The position numbers and the translations under genes are program-made. 64,000 nucleotides of DNA, taken from the NCBI GenBank assembly GCA_963691655.1, contig OY829326.1, positions 12,574,878 to 12,638,877 on the forward strand. Direction: 5' to 3'. The stretch comes from Toxonevra muliebris (Eukaryota > Arthropoda > Insecta > Diptera > Pallopteridae). Shown here one piece after another: positions 1 to 11,040 of this stretch. Every line of letters begins with the position of its first letter. Within the stretch, counting starts at the first letter, position 1. The notes beneath the pieces are model-generated. The model was not told the DNA's origin, made no database searches, and saw only the letters and a program-made list of their open reading frames with translations.

Positions 1-786
1 TTCTTTATCACGGCAATAATTTGGTCAAAATTTTTGCAAAACATGCATTCGAGTTAAAAATAACTTTAACCATACGATAGTTGTCATTTCCCCATTCTTT
101 GAATTGAATTTATAAAAAATTATCTTTTCGGAAAAAAATCACCTACTTTCTAATTTGAAAAACAGTAAAACTATCTTTCTATGAGACTTTTTTCAGACGA
201 TGCAAATATTCATCAAAACCCATTTAAGGGTTAGGCGCATACGAGTACGTATGCTCCCAGTCAAGGAAACTACAAAAAAAAAATACTTTAATGGAAATTA
301 AATTTTTTGCAATAAAATTTTTAATTTACTTTTTCTTTTAAATAAAAAACTTAAAAATTTTATTATTTTAGGTATAGTCTTTTAATTTTCTATTATACCA
401 CACATTTTCATATATGTGCGTATGTATTAAGCAAGTAATACAGTTAGTTATGTTATTTACATAGTATCTTTGAAATGTACACCACATTAAAAACATGAAT
501 TTTTTTAGTTTGACTATTTTCGACCTTTTTCTGCTACAACTAATATGTATTTTCGCGGTTTAAAATACATTTTTTTGCTTAAAATCTTAATGAAGTTATA
601 ATAACTGTCGTAGCTATACATTGGCCAACTTTTAAAAAATATTTAAAATTAATACATCATATTTTGCATAAAAGTAATAAACTATTGTTGCAACAACAAT
701 TTTCGATAATTTTGTTTACGTGTTATTTAAGTACATAAATGGCAAGTTAAATTAATTACATCAAATGGAAATACTTGTGCATATTA
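1..786. other. 3' flank of the GalNAc-transferase gene
   Basis: This is AT-rich non-coding DNA downstream of the minus-strand GalNAc-transferase stop codon. It presumably holds that gene's 3' UTR, but I could not fix a polyadenylation site. I see no other gene or repeat in it. Confidence 0.5.
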
Positions 787-2898
787 TCAAGATTCTAATG
801 TTTCATCAAAAAACGAATTAAGTGCCGTCACATTTACAACACCAAATTGCCATCTCATATTTTGATTATCCTTAGCGCATTCATTCACATATATTTTCCT
901 TTCTGCCGGTTTCGCTTCCAAGCACTTTTTACCATTGCGTCCATGTATTAGCCACTTTTTGTTAACATCATAATACCAGAATTGATTACCGCCCAACCCG
1001 TGGCAATCCCAAAGCCACACCGCTGCATCTGGTGGCGATTGTTGGACATCGAGACAATCTGTTTTATGGCGTAATCGTATATCGCGATGCCAACTTAAAG
1101 CCCAATTCTGATTTCGTTGTGGCTGTTTCAAGTTCAGAGCGCACGAATAAAGACCGATTTGCGAGTGACGCGGGTGGCTTAGCGTGTCTATGCACAGTGA
1201 TTGGTCTCCTAAACTCTGTATGGCTCCATATGCATAATCTGGCGGTTCAACCGCTGGATATACTTTTATCAGATCAAAAGCAACATTCTCCATGAACCAC
1301 TTAAATGACTTGCACTGCAGTTTAACTCTTATGGCTTTTTGCTGGCTAATATCGCCGGTATCAGTGCGTTCATAAATACCTTGACCACGTTCGTACAAAT
1401 AATTCTTATATTCATCCATCCAAACTTCTGCTACACGTTTGTAATTCTGCGGGAGAAAAGAATTTTAAAAATTCGGTTTTAAAATGGAAAGATTATCATG
1501 AAAAAAAAAACATACCTTATGCAAATAATCGCCTTTACGTGGACTAGGCGAACTACTACGCTGTCCTCTATAAATGTGCGCCACGCGCGAACAAGGTGCA
1601 TCGAGTAGTACACCACCACACATCCAAATTTTAAAACTCAACTCATATTGTTCACCACCCCAAATATCCAAACCTTCATCGTAGCCGCCCAGCTCCCAGA
1701 AGAATTCCGAGGAAATTGCAAATAAGCCACCCGCCATTATGGGATTCCTGAACGGTTTTGTGCGATCTATCAGGTCTTCAGGTAATAGCGGCAAACGTTT
1801 ATAATACAATTCCCAATCGAAAGCGCCGCGAGCTCCCTCATCCTGCGACCGATACTCGAAATTGGTGTGATCAATCACATCGATGAAGGGGCAAACAGAT
1901 GTACGTTTATTCAATGCAATTGGCTCAAGCAGTGGTGGCAACCAGTTGTAATTCGCCTCGATATGTGAATCCAAGAAGATTAACACTTCACCAGTGGCTT
2001 TGCGCGCACCAGCCAATCGTGCACCAATCAATCCCGTGCGTTGCTTTAAGCGTATAATCTGCGCTTTGGGAAAATTCCCAGCCACATACTGATCTAGTTG
2101 TGCGAAAAGATATGTACGATCACTATGATCATCGACTAGAATAATTTCTTTGAGCAGCTCTGGGGGTGAGCGATTCACCAAACTGTGTACGGAACGCACT
2201 AGCACACTAAAGTGCTCATTATAATAGGGGATCACGATGCTAACTGTGGGCAATTTAGCAAGATACTGTTTCTTGCGACAGCTAAAATATGAGAAAAGAA
2301 TATTCAAATTATAAAATATTTCCTTAGCAGAAAGGAACACTCACCCTTTATAGCGTATATCAGGAATTGATCGATTCACTGAGATCGAATCGGACAGCAA
2401 TGCATTAAAACCATTCTCCAGTGACATTTTCCGCTCTAAATCTTTTATCGATTCATCATCAAGAGTGGCACGTGTACCGTGCTCACCAATGCCAACTCGT
2501 TTGATATCACTTTCCATTGCAGCATAATCATGCCAGTCTTTCTTCGCGTCACTAGGCGGAAGCAATTGCATTTGTTGATGCTTTTCTGCAGCATTATTAT
2601 TCCTGATTACATTCTCAGAATTTGGTTTGGGCGCTGCTATTGGCCTTGGCTGATCTTGCGCTATATTAGGTACTTGATGCTCTACTACAAAAACAGACTC
2701 TGATGAATCTGCTGGTTTGTGCTGTTCTTTCAAAGGTGCCGCATATTGCGAACGCAACATTGGCAATTTATTTCTATAAGGGCTTGAGGACATCCATGTT
2801 GTGATAAGCAGAAACAGTGTGCCCGAAATTAACAATAGAAGTACAGATTTCAGCATCCATTTCCATTTTGGGCGTCTCATTCTTGCTCTTCGAATCAT
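787..2898 (-). CDS. Polypeptide N-acetylgalactosaminyltransferase (Pgant family)
   Basis: This Golgi enzyme starts mucin-type O-glycosylation by moving GalNAc from UDP-GalNAc to Ser/Thr. I join three exons: 2898-2345, 2281-1516 and 1446-787. The introns are 63 and 69 nt with donors GTGAGT and GTATGT, and the joined product is 659 aa, normal for the family. Residues 14-35 form a single signal-anchor helix after a basic N-terminus, so it is a type II membrane protein. A stem follows to about residue 180. The catalytic domain runs about 186-450 and shows the metal-binding DSH (289-291), WGGE (392-395) and VAHIYR (418-423). A ricin-B type lectin domain with CLD/CLE motifs and a QFW fills about 515-650. 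The junctions restore the conserved run CRKKQY and [14 protein letters not shown], which supports the splicing. The start is the first in-frame ATG before the membrane segment. I cannot say which Pgant paralogue it is. Confidence 0.93.
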
Positions 2899-5800
2899 AT
2901 ATTCAACACTGACGCTTTACAAAAACTAAATCTTGCTTTTTTCTACAAAGAAATTTCTTTAGTTACGTGGTATCGTGCCGCATGGAACTGCTGCGTGAGT
3001 GTGTCTAACTAGTCTAACTTTATCTACAAAATAAATAAAAAAATTTAAAATAAATGAGAAACAGTTCAAGTTAAAAGTATATTCGAGTGTTTTATGCGAT
3101 GATAAAATAACAACAACACATACATACATATATACAACACAATAATAACAGCGCAAGCACGAAACGCGAAAAATTAAATGAAATATTTTTCGACTTCTTC
3201 AAACGTATTTTTTTTTTTTTTTTCTTTTTTGTGTATTATAGATAAAAAGTAGAACAATTCAACATCTGCATACTTACTACTCAATCTGAAGTATTTGTTA
3301 GAGATTTTAAGTAACTAATTACAATAATTAATTAATGCATGCGGGTAAAATGAATGCAACGAAATTTATTTTAATATCGGTTTTCAATTTTCAAACTTTG
3401 TAGTGATACATAAAAAGTGAACTTCACAACAAAGCGCTACTATACAAATCTAAGTTTTTTTCTAACTGAATGAAGTTGCCAAAAACAACCACATAAGCTA
3501 AAAATAATGACACAGATAACCGCATTTTCAATATGTTAAAGTGTATAGTGAAAATTGATATACCCTAAGAACAGATAATTACATGCATAATACAATTACT
3601 AACTTCAAGAAATTTGGATTGACCCCCCCTCACTCATGACTGTATATATTTTAATTATATGATTCTGGGAATCGCGATTTATTTGTCCGAAAACACCGGT
3701 TTTTGTGTTAAAGCCCCCACCGTGGATTCGCCAGTGGATTTGAATAAGAGGTTTTCAACCTCGACAATTAACTTATGGGCGTAGATTACCTAGTTTAATC
3801 AGTTTGCCTTCTTTCAATTGGGATCTTCTACACTCTGATGGCATAGATTGGGTTTACTTTAATTTCAGTGGAAATTATAACTATTCCTTAACATTCCCAA
3901 CGAAATACGTCAACATAATCAGTTAACTTAAATGTTTTTATGGTTGTTGTGATATTAGGGAAAAAGGTGGCTTTATTTTTATCTTGTGTTTAATTATAAA
4001 GACTTATATTGCATAATCGATCGAAAGCTCAAACTGCAGAATATATGTAGATCTATGTTACTAATTTAGAATGTTCCTAATGTACCTCAAATCAAATTAT
4101 TATGCTTGTTAAGTAGGTGAAAGAGCAGGAGTGGATCTCAGAATCAGAGTCAAATATATAAAAATCTAAGAATATGAGTTTACATTTAAAGTTTCATCTG
4201 ATTGGGTTGTACCCTATTATTAGATACTATTTTTCAAATATTGAAGCGATACTGGCTGTAAACTCTCAAAATTGCCAAAAAATCACAACGAAAAATTTAT
4301 TGTAGCTCATCTAATGCATATACTATGTATGGTTCAGGAAGTGTTGATGATCAATGGAATATTATTATCGTTTTTGTTTTGTTTTTTATAATCGCTGCAC
4401 GTTATAATTGTTTGTATAGATGTATGTAATGCATAAAGATAAGAGTGTAGCGTTTTATATATAAAAAATAATAGAAAATACTACGAAAAAGATAATAGTG
4501 TATGTAGCGTTTAAAATATAAAAATTAAAGATATACATAACTAGAATTAAATACTTTTGGAAAACATTACACGTTACGTTAAATACTATTACGTACTCGT
4601 CTCTATTTACACACGTGTTTCTTTACAAATTTCATAATCTCAACCACATTTGTTTAAACAAAAATAGAAAAAATTTACATAAAATGTAAGACAAATATTT
4701 GTAAAGTATAAATAAAAATGGTAAAAGTTAAATGGTAGCTGTTTAATTAAAATTAGCAACAAGGTACGATTCAAGGCTGACCGAAGTATGAATTATTTCT
4801 CGAATCGTTACCCAAAAATTCATCAAGTAGTTTCACAGAAAATTAAGTAATATTAAACTTTGGGATGTTATGTATTGAACATTCTAAATTTTAGCGCCCT
4901 TAGCATATGCAGCCTGCTTTTTTTATATCCTCTAGAAACGCGCCTGCCTTGTCCATAACTAATTTAGCAGCAGCATGAAATTGTGATTGTGATGTCAGTC
5001 AGTTTCATTTACTTCTTGTTTTTGTTTTTTCTTCTTTTTTTTTGGTGTATCACCGATAACAAAAAACTTAATGAATAACTACAAGATTTTTTCTTTTATC
5101 AAGCTGAACGTTTTTTAATGCGAAAACTTGTTTTGGAATATCAAACAGCGACAACAGCAACAAAACACGTAGGTAAATATAAATTAGTATAAGACGAAAA
5201 TATAAAAAATAAAACATGTTGATGATGCATATTTGAACGCTGAGGCATAATAATGGCATTATTTGATTTAAACGAGCAGAAAGAAATTTGTTAGTTGAAT
5301 ACGTTAATAGAAAATGTTAATATTAGGTTTTTGATTTTCGCGCAGAGTAACAGAAAAGAAAGTTTTTGAAAATTTAAAATGAAGATTATGAGCAAAAAAT
5401 TAAGAAATATCACAAAATTGAAATATGAAATATCGAGTAGAAATATTTGTTTTGTTGTATTGTTTACAGTTATTCTGTCAGCTTTGCAATGAATCCAATG
5501 GCTTTAATGCAGTATTAAACTTAGCTTCAAACGTTTACTTTAGCGAGACACAGGAGGAAACCCATCTCTGTATTCAATTAATATTTTAAAAGGTCAAGAA
5601 GTCAATTTTGTATCACGATAAGAGGCAACGTATTTCACACCTTACCTAAACGCTTCGTTCACCTTGACTACCACCAACAACCGCTACACCTTCGCATTTT
5701 CACGTGCCGCTTTTTCTTGTATTTAATTAAGTTACTTTACATACAGATTTCAAATTACATATAATATATTCTTCGGCTATTTATTCATTATTTAATTAAA

Positions 5801-6446
5801 CTACAATGTAACACAACACTATCCAAAATCAATCACAATAAATATTTTTCTTCGCACAAAATGCATTTCAGCTACAGCTTAAACTTAAATTTACCCCTAA
5901 GTTAAATGGTTTACTTACAAATATGTAGGTAAAAAATTAAATAATCACAAATTATGTCTTTTTATTTCAAATCCAATTATTTTAGTTTTATACAAAATAT
6001 TAGTAAATAAATGCATTAAAACGTTTTACTTAAGCTCTAATAAAAAAAAAATGCAAATATGCATATAACAAAATTTACACTGGCCTTTACATAAAAATGT
6101 CAACAGCGCAGTGTTGCATTTTGTGGTATTTTTTTGATAAGAAGAAGAAATTTTTCAAACACCCTACATTAAGCAGGTTAGCTGTTTTGATTCGCTACAC
6201 AAAAATACTTTACTTCCATAATGTATATAAAAATCACAAAATTACAGAGAATTTAGAGTCATAAATCGAATAATTTGATGAAACGAACAGGCAAATGATT
6301 TTTGCGACTGAATCGAACCGAAGCTAATGGAAGCGAAGTAAATAGAGGCATCACTATACTATAAACTCATAACGAATTGAGAATTTAAGTATATGCGATG
6401 GATAACAAAATTCACACTGTAAAGTTGAGTTTTTAGACCGAATATT
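2899..6446. other. Intergenic region, no gene seen
   Basis: This is AT-rich spacer upstream of the GalNAc-transferase. It must contain that gene's promoter, but no clear core element stands out. A poly-T run lies near 3211-3231. A phrase near 3722-3737 resembles sequences at 24811 and 54284 (see findings). Short ORFs here have no coding character. Confidence 0.5.
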
Positions 6447-6558
6447 GCTCTAAACACAATTGCGTTGTACGAACTGCCGTTGGCATTTACTGCCAACAGC
6501 AGCTATTCATATAACCGTCGACCGCTTTACCGTCGTACTACGTAATTGTGTTTAGAGC
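6447..6558. repeat. Imperfect 112-bp palindrome (foldback or MITE-like)
   Basis: The first 25 bases (GCTCTAAACACAATTGCGTT...) are repeated inverted at the right end with only about three mismatches. A roughly 60-bp loop in the middle contains shorter GC-richer inverted pieces (GCCGTTGGCA / TGCCAAC). A strong hairpin of this size in AT-rich spacer is typical of a short foldback element. No flanking target duplication is certain. Confidence 0.55.
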
Positions 6559-7261
6559 TTAAGATATGTGAAGCAAAAATAATAGTTTCCCATTTGAAAA
6601 AAAAACGAACCCAAATATGCCCGTAAGCCTGCCGAAAGGAATCTAAGCATTTGTAGAAATTTCAATACAAAGAGAATAAGATGTGGTACCACTTAAAATG
6701 ACATTTATTAAACCTTACAGGTTGCCAATAGTACTTACAAAAAGAAACTGGAAAATTAAACAAAAAGGGCAGGATACCTTTTACATAAAAGAAATGCTAC
6801 AATCGTTCCACTCAATTTTTAGATACGAAGGCAGTTTCATGGACTTCCAAAGCCGACTATTTGAAAGCACCTTTAAAGAACAATTTCTCAGAGAATGCTT
6901 CAACTTGAGCTTCGAGTTTGTTGCTTTTTTAATCTAAACTTTTACTGAGAGATATGTTCTCAAACAAATTAAATACTCAAACACTTTCTAACTAAAATTT
7001 TAATCGACCAATTAAGATTATTGTTCTAATTATTGTACAAAAATATTTAAGTTAACTTAAATTTTGCTCGTAGTCTGAAATTGCAAAAAAAAATAAGGCT
7101 ATACAATTTGACCCATCTTCCACAAATTTAGTATACTTTACATTTAACACATGTGAACACAAGATTTTACCAACATAGGTAATTTTTTATTAACAACTTT
7201 TTTCTAATATTTATAAAGTTAAATATTTATGTATTTCAAAAACTAATCGCTACTATTTGAT
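6559..7261. other. Spacer 3' of mRpS35
   Basis: This is non-coding AT-rich DNA downstream of the minus-strand mRpS35 stop. An 84-codon plus-strand ORF at 6683-6937 opens with GTG and has no recognisable domain, so I treat it as chance. Confidence 0.45.
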
Positions 7262-8314
7262 TTACTTTGCGTCGACACGCAACATCTTTATGACTTCTTG
7301 TTTATATTTATTTAGATTGTATTCGTTTTCACCATCGTTTATCAACTGTTCCACACTCTGGGCGAATCCCTCACTAACCTTCGCCTTTGCACTTTCACTC
7401 ATTTTACCCCAATTGATTATAGCTTCTGCCGATTGTTTAGATTTATTACGCTCAAAATAATAATACTCCATATCAGCTTCTAACTTCGATGCTTCCCATG
7501 GTTCTGTGATAAACGATTCATGATAACAAGCGGTCAGCAAGTACATAGCATAATCGTAATTTTGTTTTCGCAACGGACAACGATCAGCGACGATAGTCAA
7601 TAAATCCGTATCACAATTGTAACGCTCACCAACGAGACGCAAGAATTTATCCTTTGCATGTGCGTCGAATTTTAAATCGGCTAACTTTAGAGTAAGTGTT
7701 ACACGTCGTGCTTCCGGTTGGCGTATGGTAGGTAAGGCATGACAGTAGTCGGTGCTAATCACTTCCACGGGGAAGTGTCGTTTCCATTTTGCCTCCGTTT
7801 CGAGACCTCTAGGCCATGGAGTGCAAAATTTCTTCAATGCCTCACACTGTTGTTTAATGGCCGGCGGTGTTAGATGTAGGAAATTTGGAATTTTCACAAG
7901 TTCTGCATTGGCATGCTTTGATGGTGCAGGAGCTGATTTCTCTGTATAGCCTTGTCGCAATGGCAACGGTACAGTCGCTGGATGAAATGAACGTGGGCCC
8001 GACCAGACAGCAGTCCAATCTTGATCAGTGGCCATCTTAAGGTGACGCGGTGGCATTACAGCTTCCTTCTTGTATATACGTCGTTTGACAATGGATCTTT
8101 GTGTGGTTGCACGCAAATCGAGCACGCGGAATTCTGTACAGAATTTGAAATTTATAGTTATTATGCTTTCTATTAAATTCATTCATTACTTACCCTCATC
8201 ATCGTTCTCATTGTTATCAGGTGTTGCTTGTTGTGTACCTCCCATCAATCGGATACCACCGCTTCTTCCAGTGTTACGTAAATTTCGTTCCAGCAAACGT
8301 GTCAAAGACCCCAT
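7262..8314 (-). CDS. mRpS35: Mitochondrial small-subunit ribosomal protein mS35
   Basis: This is a structural protein of the mitochondrial 28S ribosomal subunit, encoded in the nucleus and imported. There are two exons, 8314-8194 and 8133-7262, separated by a 59-nt intron (donor GTAAGT, acceptor TACAG). The join gives 330 aa and turns the split codon into Glu in DDE-FRVLDL. The first exon supplies MGSLTRLLERNLRNTGRSG, a basic, amphipathic, acid-poor stretch of the kind used as a mitochondrial presequence. The long C-terminal part carries the conserved MRPS35 region, including LHLTPPAIKQQCEALKKFC, the RRVTLTLKLADLKFD segment and the YNCDTDLLTIVADRCPLRKQN segment. An alternative ATG-like start upstream in the intron frame is not used, because the splice restores a proper N-terminus. 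Identification is by family memory, not by search. Confidence 0.9.
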
Positions 8315-9830
8315 TTTCTATTGTATTTCGAACGTTTCAATAACCGATTACTTACAACTACTATAGATTTTAATTTATCATATAGATTTTGTTACAACTT
8401 TAAATAATTATATCAAATTTATTCTCGTGCCACAGCAGTGCAATAAAACAGGGATGAGTTTTGCAAAAATGGCATACAACATATGTTTTGGTTGTGATGT
8501 ATTGAGACGTCACAGCACTGATATTTTGCGTATTAAAAATATACAGAGCAAAAAACTTTTGTACTCTTTCCTTACATAGCGCTCGACTAGCTATAATTCA
8601 TAGCAATGTTTATGTTCATTTCAGAGCAGCTGATTGCGGTCAAAATATTAAGTGGGCAAATTATGTTTAAGCATTTCATTTTACAAAATGCTTTGAACAG
8701 TAGACAACAAATATTTTCTACCACGTATTTCTTTTCAACTCGATTCTTTTATATTTTTCTCATTTATAATTTCATAAACACTCATATTCTCGGTATATAT
8801 GTATGAAATTAATTATTTCGTTTCTGTTAAGTTTAACTTGTGCCATATTTAAATACACAAACGTCAAAATAGAATAAAACTTCAAATATATGTTAGGGTT
8901 GATAGCAGCCGAACAGTTGGAATTTTTTAGTATGACATTAAAATAAGGTGTCTAGACATTTTGATGCTAAGACAGGAACATTAAACCTCTAGTTCTCAAG
9001 CCCGCCTCTAGACAGCCTTCACCAAAAGGGATAGAATTGCCACCATAACCGTTTTCTGTTGCTACATTTTATCATTTTATTTCCCAAGCTTTCAAAAAAA
9101 TGCATCAGTTATGAGCTACGATGCGTATTACAGAAGTTAGCGACAGTCAAAGTCAAAAATTTGTGAAAAAAAGGAAAACTAATTATTTTGATTGTATTTG
9201 AGATAAAAGTGAAAAAAAAAAAAATAAATCACTTCCCGTCATACTATCCAGATAAAAAAACTAGCTATGGATAGCTGAGAATTTGAATTTATTATATAAA
9301 ATATTTAATTATTTAAAACAAATTGATAAAAAGCTCATTTAAAAACAAATAATTTTAGGCGTTTAAACTTTTCCACTTCATAAAACCACGCCCATTAGTT
9401 TTTTTTTTTTTTGTGTTTCTAAATAAGTTTATGATTTCTTACGCCAATATTAATCAATTCTGATTTTTTTCATCAATCAAAAATATGGGAACTTAAGGGT
9501 TAATATGAATTATAGCTAGTCGAGACGCTGTGTTAATGGTGCGAAATAATGGGTGATTCGTCGAAATAAATCATTCGTGGTTAAATATGAGAATTGGCAG
9601 GGAACCAAATTTTTTCACGAATTTCAATTTATTAGTACTTAACGTCGATTTCAACTGCGGTTTGAGTTTCCATTATTGGTTAGTCATAACAATTGCACTC
9701 TAGGTAGGTTAACTTTTGAAGGCTTGGAAAATTCAGTTAACTGTATTTTCGACCAAGTCATTATCCACATAGTTTAAGCATAAGTAAATAGACGATGTGC
9801 GCATAGTGATTTTATATAACTATAAAGAAT
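8315..9830. other. Intergenic region 5' of mRpS35
   Basis: This AT-rich spacer must hold the minus-strand mRpS35 promoter just above 8314. Several homopolymer T and A runs occur. I see no gene here. Confidence 0.45.
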
Positions 9831-10000
9831 TGCCGCAGTGGCGTAGTGGCGCTGGATTGCTACCCAAGGTAGCTCGATACTCAGTCACCTCTTGCCTGGC
9901 AATGGCAAACCTTCACAAATAAAAATTACTGAATATGTATTTATGTACAAATATAATTCGCACAACATAAATGGATGCGAAAAAGCAAATATAGAGTTGA
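9831..10000 (+). repeat. tRNA-headed SINE-like repeat, copy 1
   Basis: The head has an A-box-like TGGCGTAGTGG and a degenerate B-box (AGCTCGATACTC). The body CCTCTTGCCTGGCAATGGCA and, further on, ACAAATATAATTCGCACAAC and AATGGATGCGAAAAAGC recur in the copy at 55070-55330. The shared body behind different tRNA-like heads marks a SINE family. This copy lacks the central CGGCATTAAACTGTAGGTC block present in two others. Confidence 0.6.
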
Positions 10001-10393
10001 TTGTGTTTCTTCTATCTTGATAAAATATATATCAATCCACAATCATTTAAACGACAAAAAGTAAATCCAACAGAAGAATTTTTTTTATCTTTAACATAAG
10101 TATTCACGTGAATCAGTCAACTTCATTTGAGCATTTGATGGAAGATTTAATTTTATGTTTTTTTTGTATAATTTATTGAAATGAAAAAATAAAATTTAAT
10201 ATTGTAATTCTTTTTATTTATTCAGACGTTTTTTCAATGTACAAAAATATTACAACTGAATATGAATTTTATTTAGTAATACAGCATTTTGTTAAAGTTC
10301 ATCTAGCACAGCACAAACCTGAAATTTAAAACAAATATTGCATTAAGTAAATAATTATAGTTCAATTCTAATAAGTCTAAATATATTTTTTTT

Positions 10394-10480
10394 TAATCAG
10401 TCGGAAGTGATTTCATATAATTTATTATTAATACAATAACAAATGCTCAATGAGATTCCTTACTATAAAATCATCATAAC
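10394..10480 (-). ncRNA. Box C/D snoRNA B (28S guide, paralogue of snoRNA A)
   Basis: The C box ATGATGA lies at 10477-10471 and the D box CTGA at 10400-10397, about 80 nt in all. The inner guide ahead of a TTGA D'-like box contains AAGGAATCTCA. Nine bases of it are complementary to GAGATTCCT in the conserved 28S rRNA stretch GAGATTCCTACTGTCC. One extra base interrupts the longer match seen in snoRNA A. It sits in the second intron of the host transcript. Confidence 0.65.
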
Positions 10481-10631
10481 AAATTGAACAAATAAAAATA
10501 ATTTTTTAGACGAACGCTTACCTATAAGAAAACGATGAAATCTCTCGATGATTTTTGAAACTGTAAAAGATGTAAGAAAAAACTCATTAGCTAAATTTAA
10601 CAAAAATTATTACTTGTGTCTTTGCATAAAT

Positions 10632-10714
10632 GAAATCAGCTAATATAAGTATTCTTTTCATAGTAACGCATGAAGTGACTCAATGAGATTCCTACTAATA
10701 ATATCATCATTTGG
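10632..10714 (-). ncRNA. Box C/D snoRNA A (28S guide)
   Basis: The C box ATGATGA lies at 10710-10704 and the D box CTGA at 10639-10636, with short A/T pairing outside the boxes. The inner guide AGTAGGAATCTC precedes a TTGA D'-like box. It is perfectly complementary over 12 bases to GAGATTCCTACT of insect 28S rRNA, so it should direct 2'-O-methylation of a nucleotide in that block. By the D+5 rule this would be the A of GAGA. It lies in an intron of the host transcript and shares its guide with snoRNA B about 230 bp away. Confidence 0.72.
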
Positions 10715-10942
10715 AATAAATAATTGAAAATATAAAATGGTTATCACCTTTCAAATTGAAATCTTCAGTTCTTTACTTCAACGCTCCAAGCCCATCTGAT
10801 CGTGTGTACCTGCAAAGTAAATAAAAGAAACAAATCTTCCCCTCATCTAATCTTGAAAGTTAATGTCTTGCCAAAAATATAAAGTAAACCCATAATTCAG
10901 TCTGTCAGTTTAGCTAAGATATTCTTTACTTTTTTGTGAGTT

Positions 10943-10948
10943 TTTATT
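10943..10948 (-). terminator. Polyadenylation signal of RpL23A
   Basis: An AATAAA on the minus strand lies about 95 nt after the RpL23A stop codon. It is the first canonical signal in the 3' UTR. Confidence 0.55.
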
Positions 10949-11040
10949 CTAGATAAAATTAACTTTCATCTGCATTTTCTTTGATTTTTGATATTTCTAT
11001 ATAAAAAAGAAACAAGTGTGTAAAATAGGTTGGTAACCGT

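Larger units (their letters stand above)
10200..10809 (-). ncRNA. Spliced non-coding snoRNA host transcript (two snoRNAs in its introns)
   Basis: Three small exons can be read on the minus strand from splice sites alone. Exon a is 10809-10748, after acceptor TTACTTTGCAG and before donor GTGATAA. Exon b is 10560-10522, between acceptor TCTTTTACAG and donor GTAAGCG. The terminal exon starts at 10318 after AAATTTCAG and has AATAAA signals at 10273-10268 and 10218-10213. Each intron contains one box C/D snoRNA, the usual arrangement in fly U-host genes. The exons have no long ORF. I could not place the first exon. It could be a separate promoter between 10810 and 11040, or the transcript could be an extended, spliced 3' UTR of RpL23A, whose stop is only 230 bp upstream. 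Confidence 0.6.

Noticed and set aside
6683..6937. 84-codon plus-strand ORF
   Set aside because: It opens with GTG, has no domain, and its composition matches the spacer.
10898..10971. Third C/D snoRNA between RpL23A and exon a
   Set aside because: An AGATGAA and a CTGA are present, but the C box is off consensus and the segment contains the RpL23A polyadenylation signal.
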